A DNA stretch of 36,754 bases from Firmicutes bacterium UBA993 (lineage in GTDB: Bacteria > Bacillota > Dethiobacteria > DTU022), in NCBI GenBank assembly GCA_002292015.1, contig DBBD01000039.1, forward strand, positions 1-36,754, in the 5' to 3' direction. This document shows, piece by piece, positions 1 to 8,222 of this stretch. Numbering within the stretch: position 1 is the first letter of the stretch; each line of letters begins with the position of its first letter. The position numbers and the translations under genes are program-made. The notes beneath the pieces were generated by a model. That model saw nothing but the letters and a program-made list of their open reading frames with translations, was not told the DNA's origin and did not search any database.

Positions 1-30
1 AAACCTTTCTAAGATGCAGGAGGTTTCGTG

Positions 31-1140
31 ATGCAATTGGTAATTAATTCAATGGAATTTAAGAATTGTCTCGAAAGTGTAGAAAAAATACTTCCTACGC
101 GGTCGGCAATGCAGGTTATTAACAATATCTATTTAGATGTTAAGCCAGGTTTACTAGTCGTAGCCGCTACCAATCTCGAAATGTATATTAAAAGGAAAAT
201 GAATTACTGTGGTGAGGAAGATGGAAAAGTTTTGTTACCGCCCAAAATAGTAGATATTATTCGGCATTTTCCGACAGATGAAGTAAAAATTAAGATTAAC
301 TGGGACAACAAAAGAATTGAGATCTCCGGAGGCCAGGCCCAGTTTCACATCTTTGGTTCTGATACGGAAGATTTTCCAATATTTTTGGGTCAGGAAAATA
401 CTTCGGGTGAAGAAATTGTAATTGAACAAGGTCTTTTTAAAAAAATGCTGCGCATGGTGGTATTTGCAGCATCAACCGAAGAAACTCGCCCGGCGTTTAA
501 CGGGATGTTGATTTCGCTTGATGGCGGCACACTTACTTTTACCGCTTCCGATACTTACCGACTTGCTGTGAAAAAAGCTTTTAGCGATCACTGGCAGGGA
601 AAATCATTCAGATTGTTGGTACCGGCCCGAACTATGAAAGAATTTTTGCGCCTGACAAATGAAAGTAATCTTCCGGTTAAACTTAAGATAAACAACAATG
701 TTTTATCTTTTCAATTTGGAGACGTTTTTTTTGCCACCAGGCTCATTGAAGAAAAGTATCCGGATGTTAGCAGTGTTATTCCAAAGGAATACAAAACCAG
801 AATTACTGTCGAAAAAAAAATGCTGGAGGAAATGGTAGCAAGGGCAAATTTATTGGCTGATGGTAAAAATCAGGCCGTTCACTTTGCGGTCAGAGAAAAT
901 GATTTACAAATTAAAGCAGGTGGCCAGGAAGGCAGGATGGAGGAAGTATTAACAGTGGAAAGGGAGGGAAAAATTCAGGAACTTTATGTGAATTCGCGCT
1001 ATGTGCTGGATTTGATAAAGCAGGTAGATGAAGAGGAGGTCAGTATAGATTTTCATGGCGATGGGGGCCCGCTGATCTTTCGGATACCCGGCAGGCAGGA
1101 TTATCTCTACCTGATTTTACCGATAAAAAAGGTTATTTAA
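31..1140 (+). CDS. dnaN: DNA polymerase III beta subunit (sliding clamp)
   Basis: Encodes the ring-shaped processivity clamp that tethers the replicative polymerase to DNA. The protein is about 369 residues, the normal length for three repeated clamp domains. It opens MQLVINSMEFKNCLESV and ends LILPIKKVI, matching the characteristic C-terminal LPI-type segment of bacterial beta clamps; internal landmarks include TRPAFNGMLI and SDTYRLAV. A GTG lies directly before the ATG, but CAGGAGG at 17-23 is correctly spaced for the ATG at 31, so that start is preferred. It is followed after 29 bases by recF. dnaA is expected just upstream, outside the window. The small S4-domain gene (yaaA/rlbA) that sits between dnaN and recF in Bacillus is absent here. 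Identification is secure. Confidence 0.97.
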   Translation: MQLVINSMEFKNCLESVEKILPTRSAMQVINNIYLDVKPGLLVVAATNLEMYIKRKMNYCGEEDGKVLLPPKIVDIIRHFPTDEVKIKINWDNKRIEISGGQAQFHIFGSDTEDFPIFLGQENTSGEEIVIEQGLFKKMLRMVVFAASTEETRPAFNGMLISLDGGTLTFTASDTYRLAVKKAFSDHWQGKSFRLLVPARTMKEFLRLTNESNLPVKLKINNNVLSFQFGDVFFATRLIEEKYPDVSSVIPKEYKTRITVEKKMLEEMVARANLLADGKNQAVHFAVRENDLQIKAGGQEGRMEEVLTVEREGKIQELYVNSRYVLDLIKQVDEEEVSIDFHGDGGPLIFRIPGRQDYLYLILPIKKVI

Positions 1141-1169
1141 CAGAACTGGAGCAAAAATCTCTGTTTTAC

Positions 1170-2291
1170 TTGGAAAGCCTGTTTTTAAAGAATTTTCGTA
1201 ATTACTTGCAGCAGCAGGTTTATTTTCATCCACGGGTTAATATCATTTCCGGCGAAAATGGTTTTGGAAAAACAAACCTGATTGAGGCTGTCTATTATCT
1301 TTCGGTAACGCGCTCATTCAGGACTAGTAACGACCATGAACTGGCGGGTTTTCCCGGGCGTTTCTTTTTTATTAAAGGATTATTTTCTAAGGATGAAGAT
1401 AAGCATCTTCTACAAATAAGCTACAATGAAAATCAACTAAAAGTGATCATCGACAATGATCGCAAAAAACGCTTTGATCACCTTTGTCTGTTCCCGGTTG
1501 TGGTTTTCAGCCCCGATGACCTTTTGATCATCAGGGAAGGACCCGCTACACGCCGACGTTTTATAAACTTGCATGTTTCGCGGTTAAACCAATACTATTT
1601 TCAGGAATTAAGATCCTATCACAGGGTTTTGTTGCAGCGTAACAAATTGCTAAAAGAGAAGAAGAACAGGCGTGATCTTGAGAAGCTTCTTGAACCATGG
1701 GACGATTCTTTAATTGATCATGGTTGTACAGTAATCAGGTTAAGAAAAGAAATGATCCGCCTGCTGGCCAAAGAAGCGACCCCATTCTTTTCCCGGATGA
1801 CTGGACAGCAGGAAGAACTATCCCTTGAGTATATTGGCTCTGTTGATAGCGAAGAAGATAATGCTGATCTTCAGTTGCTTTTCCGCGAATTGCTGCTAAA
1901 AAAAAGAGAAGTAGAAATCAGGAGACAGGTGACTATGGTAGGGCCGCACCTGGATGATCTAAGCATCATTATTGATGAAAAAGATTCTCGCAAATTCTCC
2001 TCGCAAGGGCAGAAAAGAACAGCTGCTCTGGCCCTAAAAATTGCGGAAGCCAAAATGCTTTATAAAAAGAACGGAAAATGGCCTATTCTTCTGCTTGATG
2101 ATGTCTTTTCTGAATTCGACAACAAGCGTAAAGAAAGGATTATTGAGTTTCTATCCGGTATTGACAGTCAGTGTTTTCTCACATCTTCTATAGCTTTGGA
2201 TCCTTTTTTAATGGAGATGGCAAGAAATTATAAAGTCTTCAATGTTCAACGGGGGGTGGTCAGAGATGAAAAAGATGGGGACAGTTGTTGA
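1170..2291 (+). CDS. recF: DNA replication and repair protein RecF
   Basis: SMC-like ATPase that helps load RecA at gapped DNA with RecO and RecR. Walker A is visible near residues 29-36 (GENGFGKT), preceded by the family-typical LKNFRNY start, and Walker B is near the C-terminus (LLLDDVFSEFD). A signature-like FSSQGQKRTAALALK segment precedes it. Length of 373 residues is normal. The start is not certain: TTG at 1170 gives MESLFLKNFRNY, but the best Shine-Dalgarno-like stretch (GGAG at 1148-1151) is better spaced for an in-frame CTG at 1161; no in-frame ATG exists near the conserved N-terminus. The 3' end overlaps the next gene by 26 bases, suggesting translational coupling. Confidence 0.95.
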   Translation: MESLFLKNFRNYLQQQVYFHPRVNIISGENGFGKTNLIEAVYYLSVTRSFRTSNDHELAGFPGRFFFIKGLFSKDEDKHLLQISYNENQLKVIIDNDRKKRFDHLCLFPVVVFSPDDLLIIREGPATRRRFINLHVSRLNQYYFQELRSYHRVLLQRNKLLKEKKNRRDLEKLLEPWDDSLIDHGCTVIRLRKEMIRLLAKEATPFFSRMTGQQEELSLEYIGSVDSEEDNADLQLLFRELLLKKREVEIRRQVTMVGPHLDDLSIIIDEKDSRKFSSQGQKRTAALALKIAEAKMLYKKNGKWPILLLDDVFSEFDNKRKERIIEFLSGIDSQCFLTSSIALDPFLMEMARNYKVFNVQRGVVRDEKDGDSC

Positions 2292-2577
2292 ACAAATGCT
2301 AAAAAAACACAATCTCTGGCAAGGTTATCTACAATATCTCGTAGTTGAAAAATGGCCGGAAGCAGTCGGCTCTCCTCTCTGTAATGTAACAAGAGCAGAG
2401 TCGATCAATAAAGGAAGATTAAAGGTTCTGGTCAAAGATTCGGTATGGGCGTATCACCTGTCGCTGCTTAAAGGCCAGCTGATAGTTAAGTTAAATCGGG
2501 AAGCCGGAGCCCCTGTTGTGAAAGATATTTTTTTTTCGATTGATTCGACAGGGCATCATCTTAAAAAAGAAGAATGA
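2266..2577 (+). CDS. DUF721 family protein (DciA-like)
   Basis: Small basic protein of about 103 residues that fits the DUF721 fold: a WPEAVG motif followed by a conserved core (GRLKVLVKDSVWAYHLSLLK, then LNREAG and VKDIFFSI). DUF721 includes DciA, which assists loading of the replicative helicase DnaB in many bacteria. In Firmicutes this role is usually given to DnaI/DnaC-type loaders, so function here is an inference. ATG at 2266 is chosen because GGGGGGTGG at 2251-2259 is well placed; an upstream in-frame ATG at 2242 lies deep inside recF. Position between recF and remB supports a replication or repair link. Confidence 0.8.
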   Translation: MKKMGTVVEQMLKKHNLWQGYLQYLVVEKWPEAVGSPLCNVTRAESINKGRLKVLVKDSVWAYHLSLLKGQLIVKLNREAGAPVVKDIFFSIDSTGHHLKKEE

Positions 2578-2648
2578 AAGACCATCACTATTAATTAAGC
2601 CTATCTGTTAATATAGCTTTATCAGACTTCTAATACAGGAGGTAATTG

Positions 2649-2885
2649 ATGTATCTTCATACAGGCAAAGGGCGGATAGTCTTCCTCCGGGAATTGATCG
2701 GAATCTTGAAATATAACCTTTTTGGCATCGGGCCGAGCGAACAGAATCTAATGAGTATATACCAAAATGCTAATCAGCCAACAACCAAAAGGGTGCGCAG
2801 CCAGTCAATAATAGTTACAAATCGGGATATTTTTTCTGCCCCTACTTCTTCGTCAACACTGGTTGGTCGCAGTACCAAAAATTAA
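2649..2885 (+). CDS. remB: RemB-like DUF370 regulatory protein
   Basis: A 78-residue protein beginning MYLHTGKGRIVFLRELIGIL and ending with RSQSIIVTNRDIFSAPTSSSTL, both hallmarks of the DUF370/RemB (YaaB) family found beside recF and gyrB in Firmicutes. RemB is linked to control of extracellular matrix genes in Bacillus subtilis; the related RemA binds DNA directly. CAGGAGGT at 2636-2643 supports the ATG at 2649 over the TTG just before it. The middle part (about residues 30-50) is longer and more polar than the core. Synteny makes the assignment firm; its role in this organism is not visible. Confidence 0.85.
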   Translation: MYLHTGKGRIVFLRELIGILKYNLFGIGPSEQNLMSIYQNANQPTTKRVRSQSIIVTNRDIFSAPTSSSTLVGRSTKN

Positions 2886-2925
2886 CGCGCCGTTGGCGAA
2901 TCACTGGACGACCATATTCATATTG

Positions 2926-2931
2926 TATAAT
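2926..2931 (+). promoter_or_regulatory. Candidate -10 box for gyrB
   Basis: Perfect TATAAT located 35 bases upstream of the gyrB ATG, placing a transcription start near 2938 and leaving a short leader that contains the ribosome binding site. No good -35 hexamer sits at 17 bases; the nearest candidates are poor or badly spaced, so this is a partial promoter call only. Confidence 0.4.
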
Positions 2932-2965
2932 AATGGTGGTAATAAACAGGTGTTGGAGGGGAATT

Positions 2966-4882
2966 ATGTCAGTGGAAAAAGGAAAAATTAATGACTACAA
3001 AGCTGAACATATTCAGGTGTTGGAAGGCCTTGAGGCTGTCAGGCGAAGACCCAGTATGTACATCGGCTCCACATCAAGCCGCGGGTTACACCACCTTGTC
3101 TTCGAGGTTGTAGATAACAGTATTGATGAAGTTCTGGCCGGCTATTGCAAGCAGATTAAGGTAACAATAAACGCTGATGGTAGTGTGACAGTAGTCGATG
3201 ACGGTCGGGGTATTCCGGTTGAAAATCATCCCCAGGAGAAAAAACCGGCAGTCGAAGTTGTATTAACCACCCTGCATGCCGGCGGTAAATTCGGAAGTGA
3301 CAGCTATAAAGTGGCTGGTGGATTACATGGCGTTGGTGTTTCGGTAGTTAATGCACTTTCGGAGTGGCTTGAGGTTGAAGTGTATCGAGATGGCAAGATT
3401 TACAGCCAGCGTTATGCCAGGGGGAAAAAAGCGTCACCGATTAAGGAGCATGGTAGTGTCGGTAAAACGGGGACAAAAATAACCTTTTTACCCGACAAGC
3501 AAATTTTTGAAAAGATCGACTTTGAAAACGAAGTGATCATTCAGCGCCTGCGTGAGTTGGCCTTCTTAAACAAGGGAACAAAAATCATTTTTAAAGATAT
3601 GCGCGGCAACAGGGTAGAGAAGTTTAAGTACGACGGTGGCATTATGGAGTATGTGGCTTATTTGAACCAGGGCAAGGAAACAGTTCCCAAAAAGCCGATC
3701 TATATTAATAAAGAGGCAAACGGGTTTGCGATAGAGCTGGCTATGCAATACCATAATGGTTACAACGAAGTGATCTACTCATACGCCAACAACATTCATA
3801 CCCATGAAGGGGGCACCCATGAGTACGGGCTCAAGGTATCGCTGACTCGCCTGATCAATGATTTCGCCCGTAAGTTGGGTATTCTGAAGGACAGTGAAAG
3901 CAATCTCTCTGGTGAGGATATCCGGGAAGGTCTTACAGCGGTATTAAGTGTGAAGTTGATGGATGCACAGTTTGAGGGGCAGACAAAAACCAAGCTTGGC
4001 AACAGTGAGATTCGCAGCGTTGTCGATAGCATAGCATATGAGGGTATTGAAGCTTTTCTTGAACAAAACCCGGCAATCGCCAGAAGAATCATTGAAAAGT
4101 CCATCCGGGCATCAAGAGCCAGGGAGGCGGCACGCAAGGCTCGTGAACTGACCAGGCGTAAAAACGCTCTCGAAGTATCCAGCCTGCCAGGCAAACTAGC
4201 GGACTGCACTTCTAAAGATCCGGCGGAAAGCGAGCTCTTTTTGGTTGAAGGTGATTCAGCAGGCGGTTCGGCCAAGCAGGGACGGGATCGTCGCTTCCAG
4301 GCCATATTACCGTTGCGTGGAAAAATTATCAATGTTGAAAAAGCCAGGCTAGATAAAATTTTGGCCAACGAGGAGATCCGGACTCTGATTACCGCCTTGG
4401 GTGCCGGAATAGAAAGTGAATTTGAAATCAGTAAAACACGCTATCAAAAAATAGTGATCATGACCGATGCTGATGTCGATGGTTCGCATATCAGGGTCTT
4501 GCTGCTGACTTTCTTTTACCGCTTTATGCATCAATTGATCGACAGTGGCTTTGTTTATATCGCTCAGCCGCCACTTTATAAAGTGAAAAAGGGCAAGAAG
4601 GAGACATATCTTTTCCGGGAGGAAGAGCTGGACAAACTGCTCAATGAGTGGACCCGTGACGGCGGAGTGCAGGTCCAGCGATACAAGGGCCTGGGAGAGA
4701 TGAATCCCGAACAGTTGTGGGAAACGACAATGAACCCGGAAACGAGGACCATTAAGCGCGTTGAGTTGGTGGATGCAATTCAAGCTGATCATATATTTGG
4801 TGTTCTAATGGGCGATAAGGTGGAGCCGCGTCGCAAGTTCATCGAGGATAATGCCCGTTTGGTTCAGTACTTAGACATTTAG
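2966..4882 (+). CDS. gyrB: DNA gyrase subunit B
   Basis: ATPase subunit of the type II topoisomerase that introduces negative supercoils. The 638-residue protein shows the GHKL ATPase elements in order (DNSIDE with the catalytic Glu, DGRGIPV, GLHGVGVSVVNALS), the transducer domain, and the TOPRIM domain (VEGDSAGGSAKQGRDR, then DADVDGSHIR). The C-terminal region RYKGLGEMNPEQLWETTMNP is standard. ATG at 2966 is chosen because GGAGGGG at 2955-2961 is correctly spaced; an in-frame ATG at 2933 has no such site. Its usual partner gyrA does not follow; a decayed non-coding region and then a catabolic island begin after the stop. Confidence 0.98.
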   Translation: MSVEKGKINDYKAEHIQVLEGLEAVRRRPSMYIGSTSSRGLHHLVFEVVDNSIDEVLAGYCKQIKVTINADGSVTVVDDGRGIPVENHPQEKKPAVEVVLTTLHAGGKFGSDSYKVAGGLHGVGVSVVNALSEWLEVEVYRDGKIYSQRYARGKKASPIKEHGSVGKTGTKITFLPDKQIFEKIDFENEVIIQRLRELAFLNKGTKIIFKDMRGNRVEKFKYDGGIMEYVAYLNQGKETVPKKPIYINKEANGFAIELAMQYHNGYNEVIYSYANNIHTHEGGTHEYGLKVSLTRLINDFARKLGILKDSESNLSGEDIREGLTAVLSVKLMDAQFEGQTKTKLGNSEIRSVVDSIAYEGIEAFLEQNPAIARRIIEKSIRASRAREAARKARELTRRKNALEVSSLPGKLADCTSKDPAESELFLVEGDSAGGSAKQGRDRRFQAILPLRGKIINVEKARLDKILANEEIRTLITALGAGIESEFEISKTRYQKIVIMTDADVDGSHIRVLLLTFFYRFMHQLIDSGFVYIAQPPLYKVKKGKKETYLFREEELDKLLNEWTRDGGVQVQRYKGLGEMNPEQLWETTMNPETRTIKRVELVDAIQADHIFGVLMGDKVEPRRKFIEDNARLVQYLDI

Positions 4883-5112
4883 TATCTGACAGGCGGGGTC
4901 TTAGATGCTGCTTATTCAATAAAATGCCTCGCCGGTATTCCGCTGATTCGAATTGGAACCAAAAGTTGACCTCCTTTATTATTGTAGCCGCTGTCAGTAA
5001 AAATTGTGATGCAGCGGTGATGGCAGGCCAAAAACGACTGTTACCCGAACAGAGATACAGAATTATCAGAGCAACTCTCGTCCTAAGAGAATAATTATTT
5101 TCAGTAACGAAG

Positions 5113-5136
5113 AGCGCAGCGACGGTTGCGTTTTTT
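5113..5136 (+). terminator. Possible intrinsic terminator
   Basis: Short hairpin AGCGCA/TGCGTT (5113-5118 with 5127-5132, one G-T pair, loop of 8) leading into a run of T at 5131-5136. The stem is short and it lies 230 bases beyond gyrB, so it could end read-through from gyrB or be chance. Confidence 0.35.
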
Positions 5137-5138
5137 GT

Positions 5139-5155
5139 GTTTCACAATGTGAAAT
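5139..5155. promoter_or_regulatory. Candidate operator (IclR-type dyad)
   Basis: GTTTCACAATGTGAAAT contains a perfect 7-1-7 dyad, TTTCACA-A-TGTGAAA, at 5140-5154. A second half-site GTTTCACA occurs at 5233-5240, and related GTTTC(A/G)C sequences occur at 8233-8240 (reverse), 8589-8596 (reverse), 14466-14473 (reverse) and 14561-14567. All lie in gaps beside genes likely controlled by the two IclR proteins. Assignment to IclR is an inference from symmetry and location. Confidence 0.4.
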
Positions 5156-5304
5156 AAAGATTGCTTGGTGAGATATAGGGTCGGCAGGAACTATCTTGCC
5201 TGTATCGAAGTTGACTTATATTGTAATAAATTGTTTCACATAATGCTGTTCTACTAATTTTCCCAGCAGGTGGATCACTTTTTTCTTGACGATCGCACAG
5301 CAGC

Positions 5305-5483
5305 ATGGGTGTTTTCAGTTGTTTTGAAAATGAAGCGTATGAGCAGAGGTAGTATATGCTAACGATCCCGGGGTCAATCTGAAAGCCGTTATTGCCATTC
5401 ACGATACCACGTTAGGCCCTGCTTTGGGTGGTACGAGGATGTGGGACTATGCTACGGAAGCTGAAGATTGTGCAGTTTTGAGA
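5305..5483 (+). pseudogene. Remnant of leucine dehydrogenase-type (Glu/Leu/Phe/Val) enzyme
   Basis: Translation gives MGVFSCFENEAYEQ (5305-5346), then after a two-base insertion (AG, 5347-5348) VVYANDPGVNLKAVIAIHD and [20 protein letters not shown] (to 5465). This is the N-terminal signature of leucine/valine dehydrogenases ([21 protein letters not shown]). Homology fades after about 5483, and the remaining roughly 300 residues, including the catalytic lysine region and the NAD-binding domain, are absent. It is therefore a truncated, frameshifted fossil. Such enzymes deaminate branched-chain amino acids; its presence suggests an earlier gene here was replaced when the island formed or moved in. 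Confidence 0.8.
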
Positions 5484-5586
5484 AAAAAAGGATTAAGCAT
5501 ATCGGCTTTTGGCGGGCAGGATGTTTTTCCCCAGCCACAGCCTGATCATCGCTTTTTATCTCCACATAAAGGGGTTGCCCTTGGAA

Positions 5587-6354
5587 TTGAAATACGACAC
5601 CTACCGGGTTAACTCTATTAAGAAGGCAATTCAGATGTTAAACTTATTTTCTGCCAAAGCACCGGAAATCAGCTTAGGTGAGCTCAGCAAGGAGCTGAAA
5701 GTTCACAAAAGTACCGCTTACCGCATCGCCGTGACGCTGGTGGAAGGGGGGCTTTTACGCTGGAACCCCCGGAAGGGAAGTTACTCCCTCGGTTTAAAAA
5801 TTCTTAACCTGAGCGATTCTTTGATGAGCAGCCTGGAGCTGCGCACACTAGCCCGGCCCTACCTGAAGAAGCTAGTCTGCGAGATCAATGAAACAGTCCA
5901 CCTGGCGATATTGGATCAGGGCGAGGCGGTCTATCTTGACAAATTGGAAGCCGGCCGCAGCATTCGTATTTTTTCTGCTATCGGCAAAAGGGCTCCCGGT
6001 CACTGCACGGCCCTGGGAAAAGTGCTCCTGGCTGACCTTCCCCCCGAAAAGATCCGCTTGGCCTTAAGCAATACAAACCTGAAGTGCTATACTCCCGCCA
6101 CCATTACCAGCATCCCGGCCCTCCTTGACCATTTAAAAGAGGTGCGGGAAAAGGGCTACGCTCTGGACCTGGAAGAACATGAGCCATTGATCTCCTGTAT
6201 TGCCGTACCGATCAAGGACTTTACCCGGATGACCATCGCCGCCCTCAGCATGACCATGATTATCAAACATAGCTGTAACGACTCGCTGAAGGGTTACATA
6301 CCGGTTATGCTGGAAGCCGGAGCAAATATATCCGCCGAGATGGGCTACCTGTAG
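5587..6354 (+). CDS. IclR family transcriptional regulator 1
   Basis: DNA-binding regulator with an N-terminal winged helix-turn-helix (about residues 20-45: SLGELSKELKVHKSTAYRIA) and a C-terminal effector domain (about 80-250, including the conserved GHCTALGKVLLADLP stretch and EHEPLISCIAVPI). A TTG at 5587 gives MKYDTYRVNSIKKA, which aligns residue for residue with its paralogue on the minus strand (MKYDAYRVKSIEKA) and yields the same length, 255 residues. An in-frame TTG at 5581 is slightly better spaced from AAAGGGG at 5568-5574, so the start could be two codons earlier. The corrinoid protein gene follows after 39 bases, so it probably controls that operon. Effector unknown. Confidence 0.9.
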   Translation: MKYDTYRVNSIKKAIQMLNLFSAKAPEISLGELSKELKVHKSTAYRIAVTLVEGGLLRWNPRKGSYSLGLKILNLSDSLMSSLELRTLARPYLKKLVCEINETVHLAILDQGEAVYLDKLEAGRSIRIFSAIGKRAPGHCTALGKVLLADLPPEKIRLALSNTNLKCYTPATITSIPALLDHLKEVREKGYALDLEEHEPLISCIAVPIKDFTRMTIAALSMTMIIKHSCNDSLKGYIPVMLEAGANISAEMGYL

Positions 6355-6393
6355 GTTCATTAAAAACGGGGACAACACAGAGGAGGAGTTTTC

Positions 6394-7032
6394 ATGAATG
6401 ATTTAATGAAACAGTTTGTCGCTATCGTCGAGCAGGGCAAGGTGGAGAAAGCTGATAAGATGGTGAATGCATTGCTCGATGAAAACTATTCAGTCCAGCA
6501 GATCGTCCACGAAGGGCTGGTGATAGGCCTCGATCTTGTGGGGCAAAAGCTCGATGAAGGGGAATATTTTTTGCCCGACCTGGTGATCAGCGGGGAAGTG
6601 GCTCAGATTGTTTTGGAAAAATTGAAGCCTCACTTTGCCAAAGAAAATCTTACCTTGGGCACGGTGGTTGCTGGCACCGTTTATGGCGATGTTCATGATA
6701 TCGGCCTCAACCTGGTCGCTTTAACCCTGGAAGGCTCAGGCTTTAAAGTGGTCAACCTGGGGGTGAACACGTCCAAGGAGAGCTTTATCCGGGCCGTCCG
6801 GGAAGAAGGTGCGGATATCCTGGCCATGTCGGCGCTTCTAACTACCACCATGAGTTATATGAAAGAAGTTATCCAGGCCTTAGAGGAAAATAACCTGCGG
6901 GATAAGGTGAAAATAATCGTTGGTGGCGCCCCCTTAAACGACGAGTATGCAGCGGTAATCGGCGCCGATGCGTATGGGGCCTCGGCCCGGGATGCTGTGC
7001 TCTTTGCCAATGCCTTTGTTGCTGCTAAATAA
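6394..7032 (+). CDS. Corrinoid (B12-binding) methyl-carrier protein
   Basis: A 212-residue member of the MtaC/MtbC/MtvC-type corrinoid protein family, which shuttles methyl groups on a cobalamin between a substrate-specific methyltransferase and an acceptor methyltransferase. It has an N-terminal four-helix cap (about residues 1-88, with EGLVIGLDLVGQKLDEGEYFLPDL) and a C-terminal Rossmann B12 domain with the base-off motif D99-x-H101-x-x-G104 (GDVHDIG), then MSALLTTTM and VGGAPLNDEYA. AGGAGGAG at 6381-6388 supports the start. The next gene, a UroD/MtaA-type protein, begins 25 bases after the stop. No trimethylamine- or methanol-specific partner is nearby, so the methyl donor is unknown. A decayed second copy of its 3' end lies at 14364-14452. 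Confidence 0.92.
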   Translation: MNDLMKQFVAIVEQGKVEKADKMVNALLDENYSVQQIVHEGLVIGLDLVGQKLDEGEYFLPDLVISGEVAQIVLEKLKPHFAKENLTLGTVVAGTVYGDVHDIGLNLVALTLEGSGFKVVNLGVNTSKESFIRAVREEGADILAMSALLTTTMSYMKEVIQALEENNLRDKVKIIVGGAPLNDEYAAVIGADAYGASARDAVLFANAFVAAK

Positions 7033-7056
7033 ATTTGTTTGATGGAGGAGAAACTT

Positions 7057-8217
7057 ATGAAACCGAGAGACAGGGTGATTGCTGCCATCGATAGAAAAGG
7101 TATCGACCGGGTGCCCATCGATTTCGGCGGCGCTTGCTGCAGCATCGTAGATTCCCCTTTTCAGGAACTCCGCCCTTACAAGAGGTTGTGCGACTACCTG
7201 GGAATCAAAGACTACGAAGAGCCGATCAGCGGGCCGTTTATGTACGAAGTAGACAACATCGACGAGCGTATCCTACAGCGCTTCGGTGTCGATATCCGTT
7301 ATGTCTATCCAAATGGGAGCCCGCTGTATTTTGATCCCCAGGGCGGTGCGGTAGTTGGCGTCTTTGGCGTTCGCATGAAGCCGGTTGGCTTTTACGGCAC
7401 TCCCGACCGGCACCCGATGCGCAATTTTACTACGATCGAGGAAGTTGAGAATTATCCTCTTTATCCAGACCCGGAGGACCCTGTCTATGATCAGGCCGGT
7501 TTTCGGGAAAGGGTGTTGAAGCTGAGGGAAGAAACCGATTACGCCATCGCCCTCGAGCTGGCAACCGGTGGAATCGGCTATACGATAGACATCATGATTT
7601 CGCTGTTTGGTATGGAGCGGTTTCTGTATAATATCAAAAAACGCCCCGATCTGCATCATGCCTTCTTAAACAAGCATATCCGCGTTACAGACCCGATTCT
7701 GGAAAAAGTGTTGACGGCAGCAGGCGACCTGATCGATATTTTCACCATCTTTTCTGACTTCGGAACTATGCAGGGCCCCTTTATGTCTGAAGAAGATTAT
7801 GCCCGGCACATCAAACCGTATGAATCAAGCCTGATCGGGCGGATTAAACGCAGGGCCCCCCATGCCAGGGTGATGATGCATTCCTGCGGTTCGATTGTTT
7901 CGGCCATATCTCATCGGGCGGAGGTTGGCCTGGATGTGCAAAACCCAATGAATCCCCTGGCCAAAAACATGGAGCCGGCACACCTCAAAGAACAGTTTGG
8001 GGAGATGATTTCATTTCACGGAGGAATCGACATCCAGCGGTTGCTGCCTTTCGGGACGCCGAAGGATATTGCCGATAAGGTTCGGGAGATGGTAAAGATC
8101 TTTGGTTCAGCCGGAGGGTGGATTGCCGCCCCGTCCCATAATATTCAACCTGATACCCCTCCGGAAAACATAGTAGCCCTTTATGATGCTTTACTGGAAT
8201 ATGGAGGGGAATTTTAA
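7057..8217 (+). CDS. UroD/MtaA-family methyltransferase 1
   Basis: Member of the uroporphyrinogen decarboxylase superfamily branch that contains methylcobamide methyltransferases (MtaA, MtbA, CmuA) rather than heme biosynthesis enzymes. The 386-residue protein begins MKPRDRVIAAIDRKGIDRVP, carries the zinc-site motif H275-S-C277 (MMHSCGS) and a C-terminal APSHNIQPDTPPENI stretch that may supply a further ligand. True UroD is unlikely because no heme genes are nearby and a corrinoid protein gene is directly upstream. ATG at 7057 follows GGAGGAG at 7044-7050. It may demethylate the substrate or move the methyl group from the corrinoid to an acceptor; sequence alone does not decide. Confidence 0.85.
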   Translation: MKPRDRVIAAIDRKGIDRVPIDFGGACCSIVDSPFQELRPYKRLCDYLGIKDYEEPISGPFMYEVDNIDERILQRFGVDIRYVYPNGSPLYFDPQGGAVVGVFGVRMKPVGFYGTPDRHPMRNFTTIEEVENYPLYPDPEDPVYDQAGFRERVLKLREETDYAIALELATGGIGYTIDIMISLFGMERFLYNIKKRPDLHHAFLNKHIRVTDPILEKVLTAAGDLIDIFTIFSDFGTMQGPFMSEEDYARHIKPYESSLIGRIKRRAPHARVMMHSCGSIVSAISHRAEVGLDVQNPMNPLAKNMEPAHLKEQFGEMISFHGGIDIQRLLPFGTPKDIADKVREMVKIFGSAGGWIAAPSHNIQPDTPPENIVALYDALLEYGGEF

Positions 8218-8222
8218 CAGTG

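Larger units (their letters stand above)
4883..5304 (+). other. Non-coding gap after gyrB
   Basis: No supported gene. It holds a weak inverted repeat just after gyrB (GGCGGGG near 4911 with CCTCGCC near 4944, no T-run), a possible terminator at 5113-5136, a perfect dyad at 5140-5154 and a GTTTCACA half-site at 5233-5240. Together with the pseudogene that follows, it looks like decayed sequence at the left edge of the catabolic island. Confidence 0.6.

Noticed and set aside
3796..4368. A 190-codon open frame antisense to gyrB
   Set aside because: Lies wholly inside the conserved GyrB TOPRIM/transducer coding region, has low-complexity Ser/Arg/Leu content and no ribosome site.
4909..4945. Hairpin just after gyrB (GGCGGGG / CCTCGCC)
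   Set aside because: Loop of nearly 30 bases and no T-run; not a convincing terminator.
5020..5094. A 24-codon frame reading MAGQKRLLPEQRYRIIRATL
   Set aside because: Faintly like the start of a DeoR-type regulator, but too short and without a ribosome site to call even as a remnant.
7057..8217. Heme-pathway uroporphyrinogen decarboxylase (hemE)
   Set aside because: Neighbouring corrinoid protein, zinc-type HSC motif and absence of heme genes favour the methyltransferase branch.
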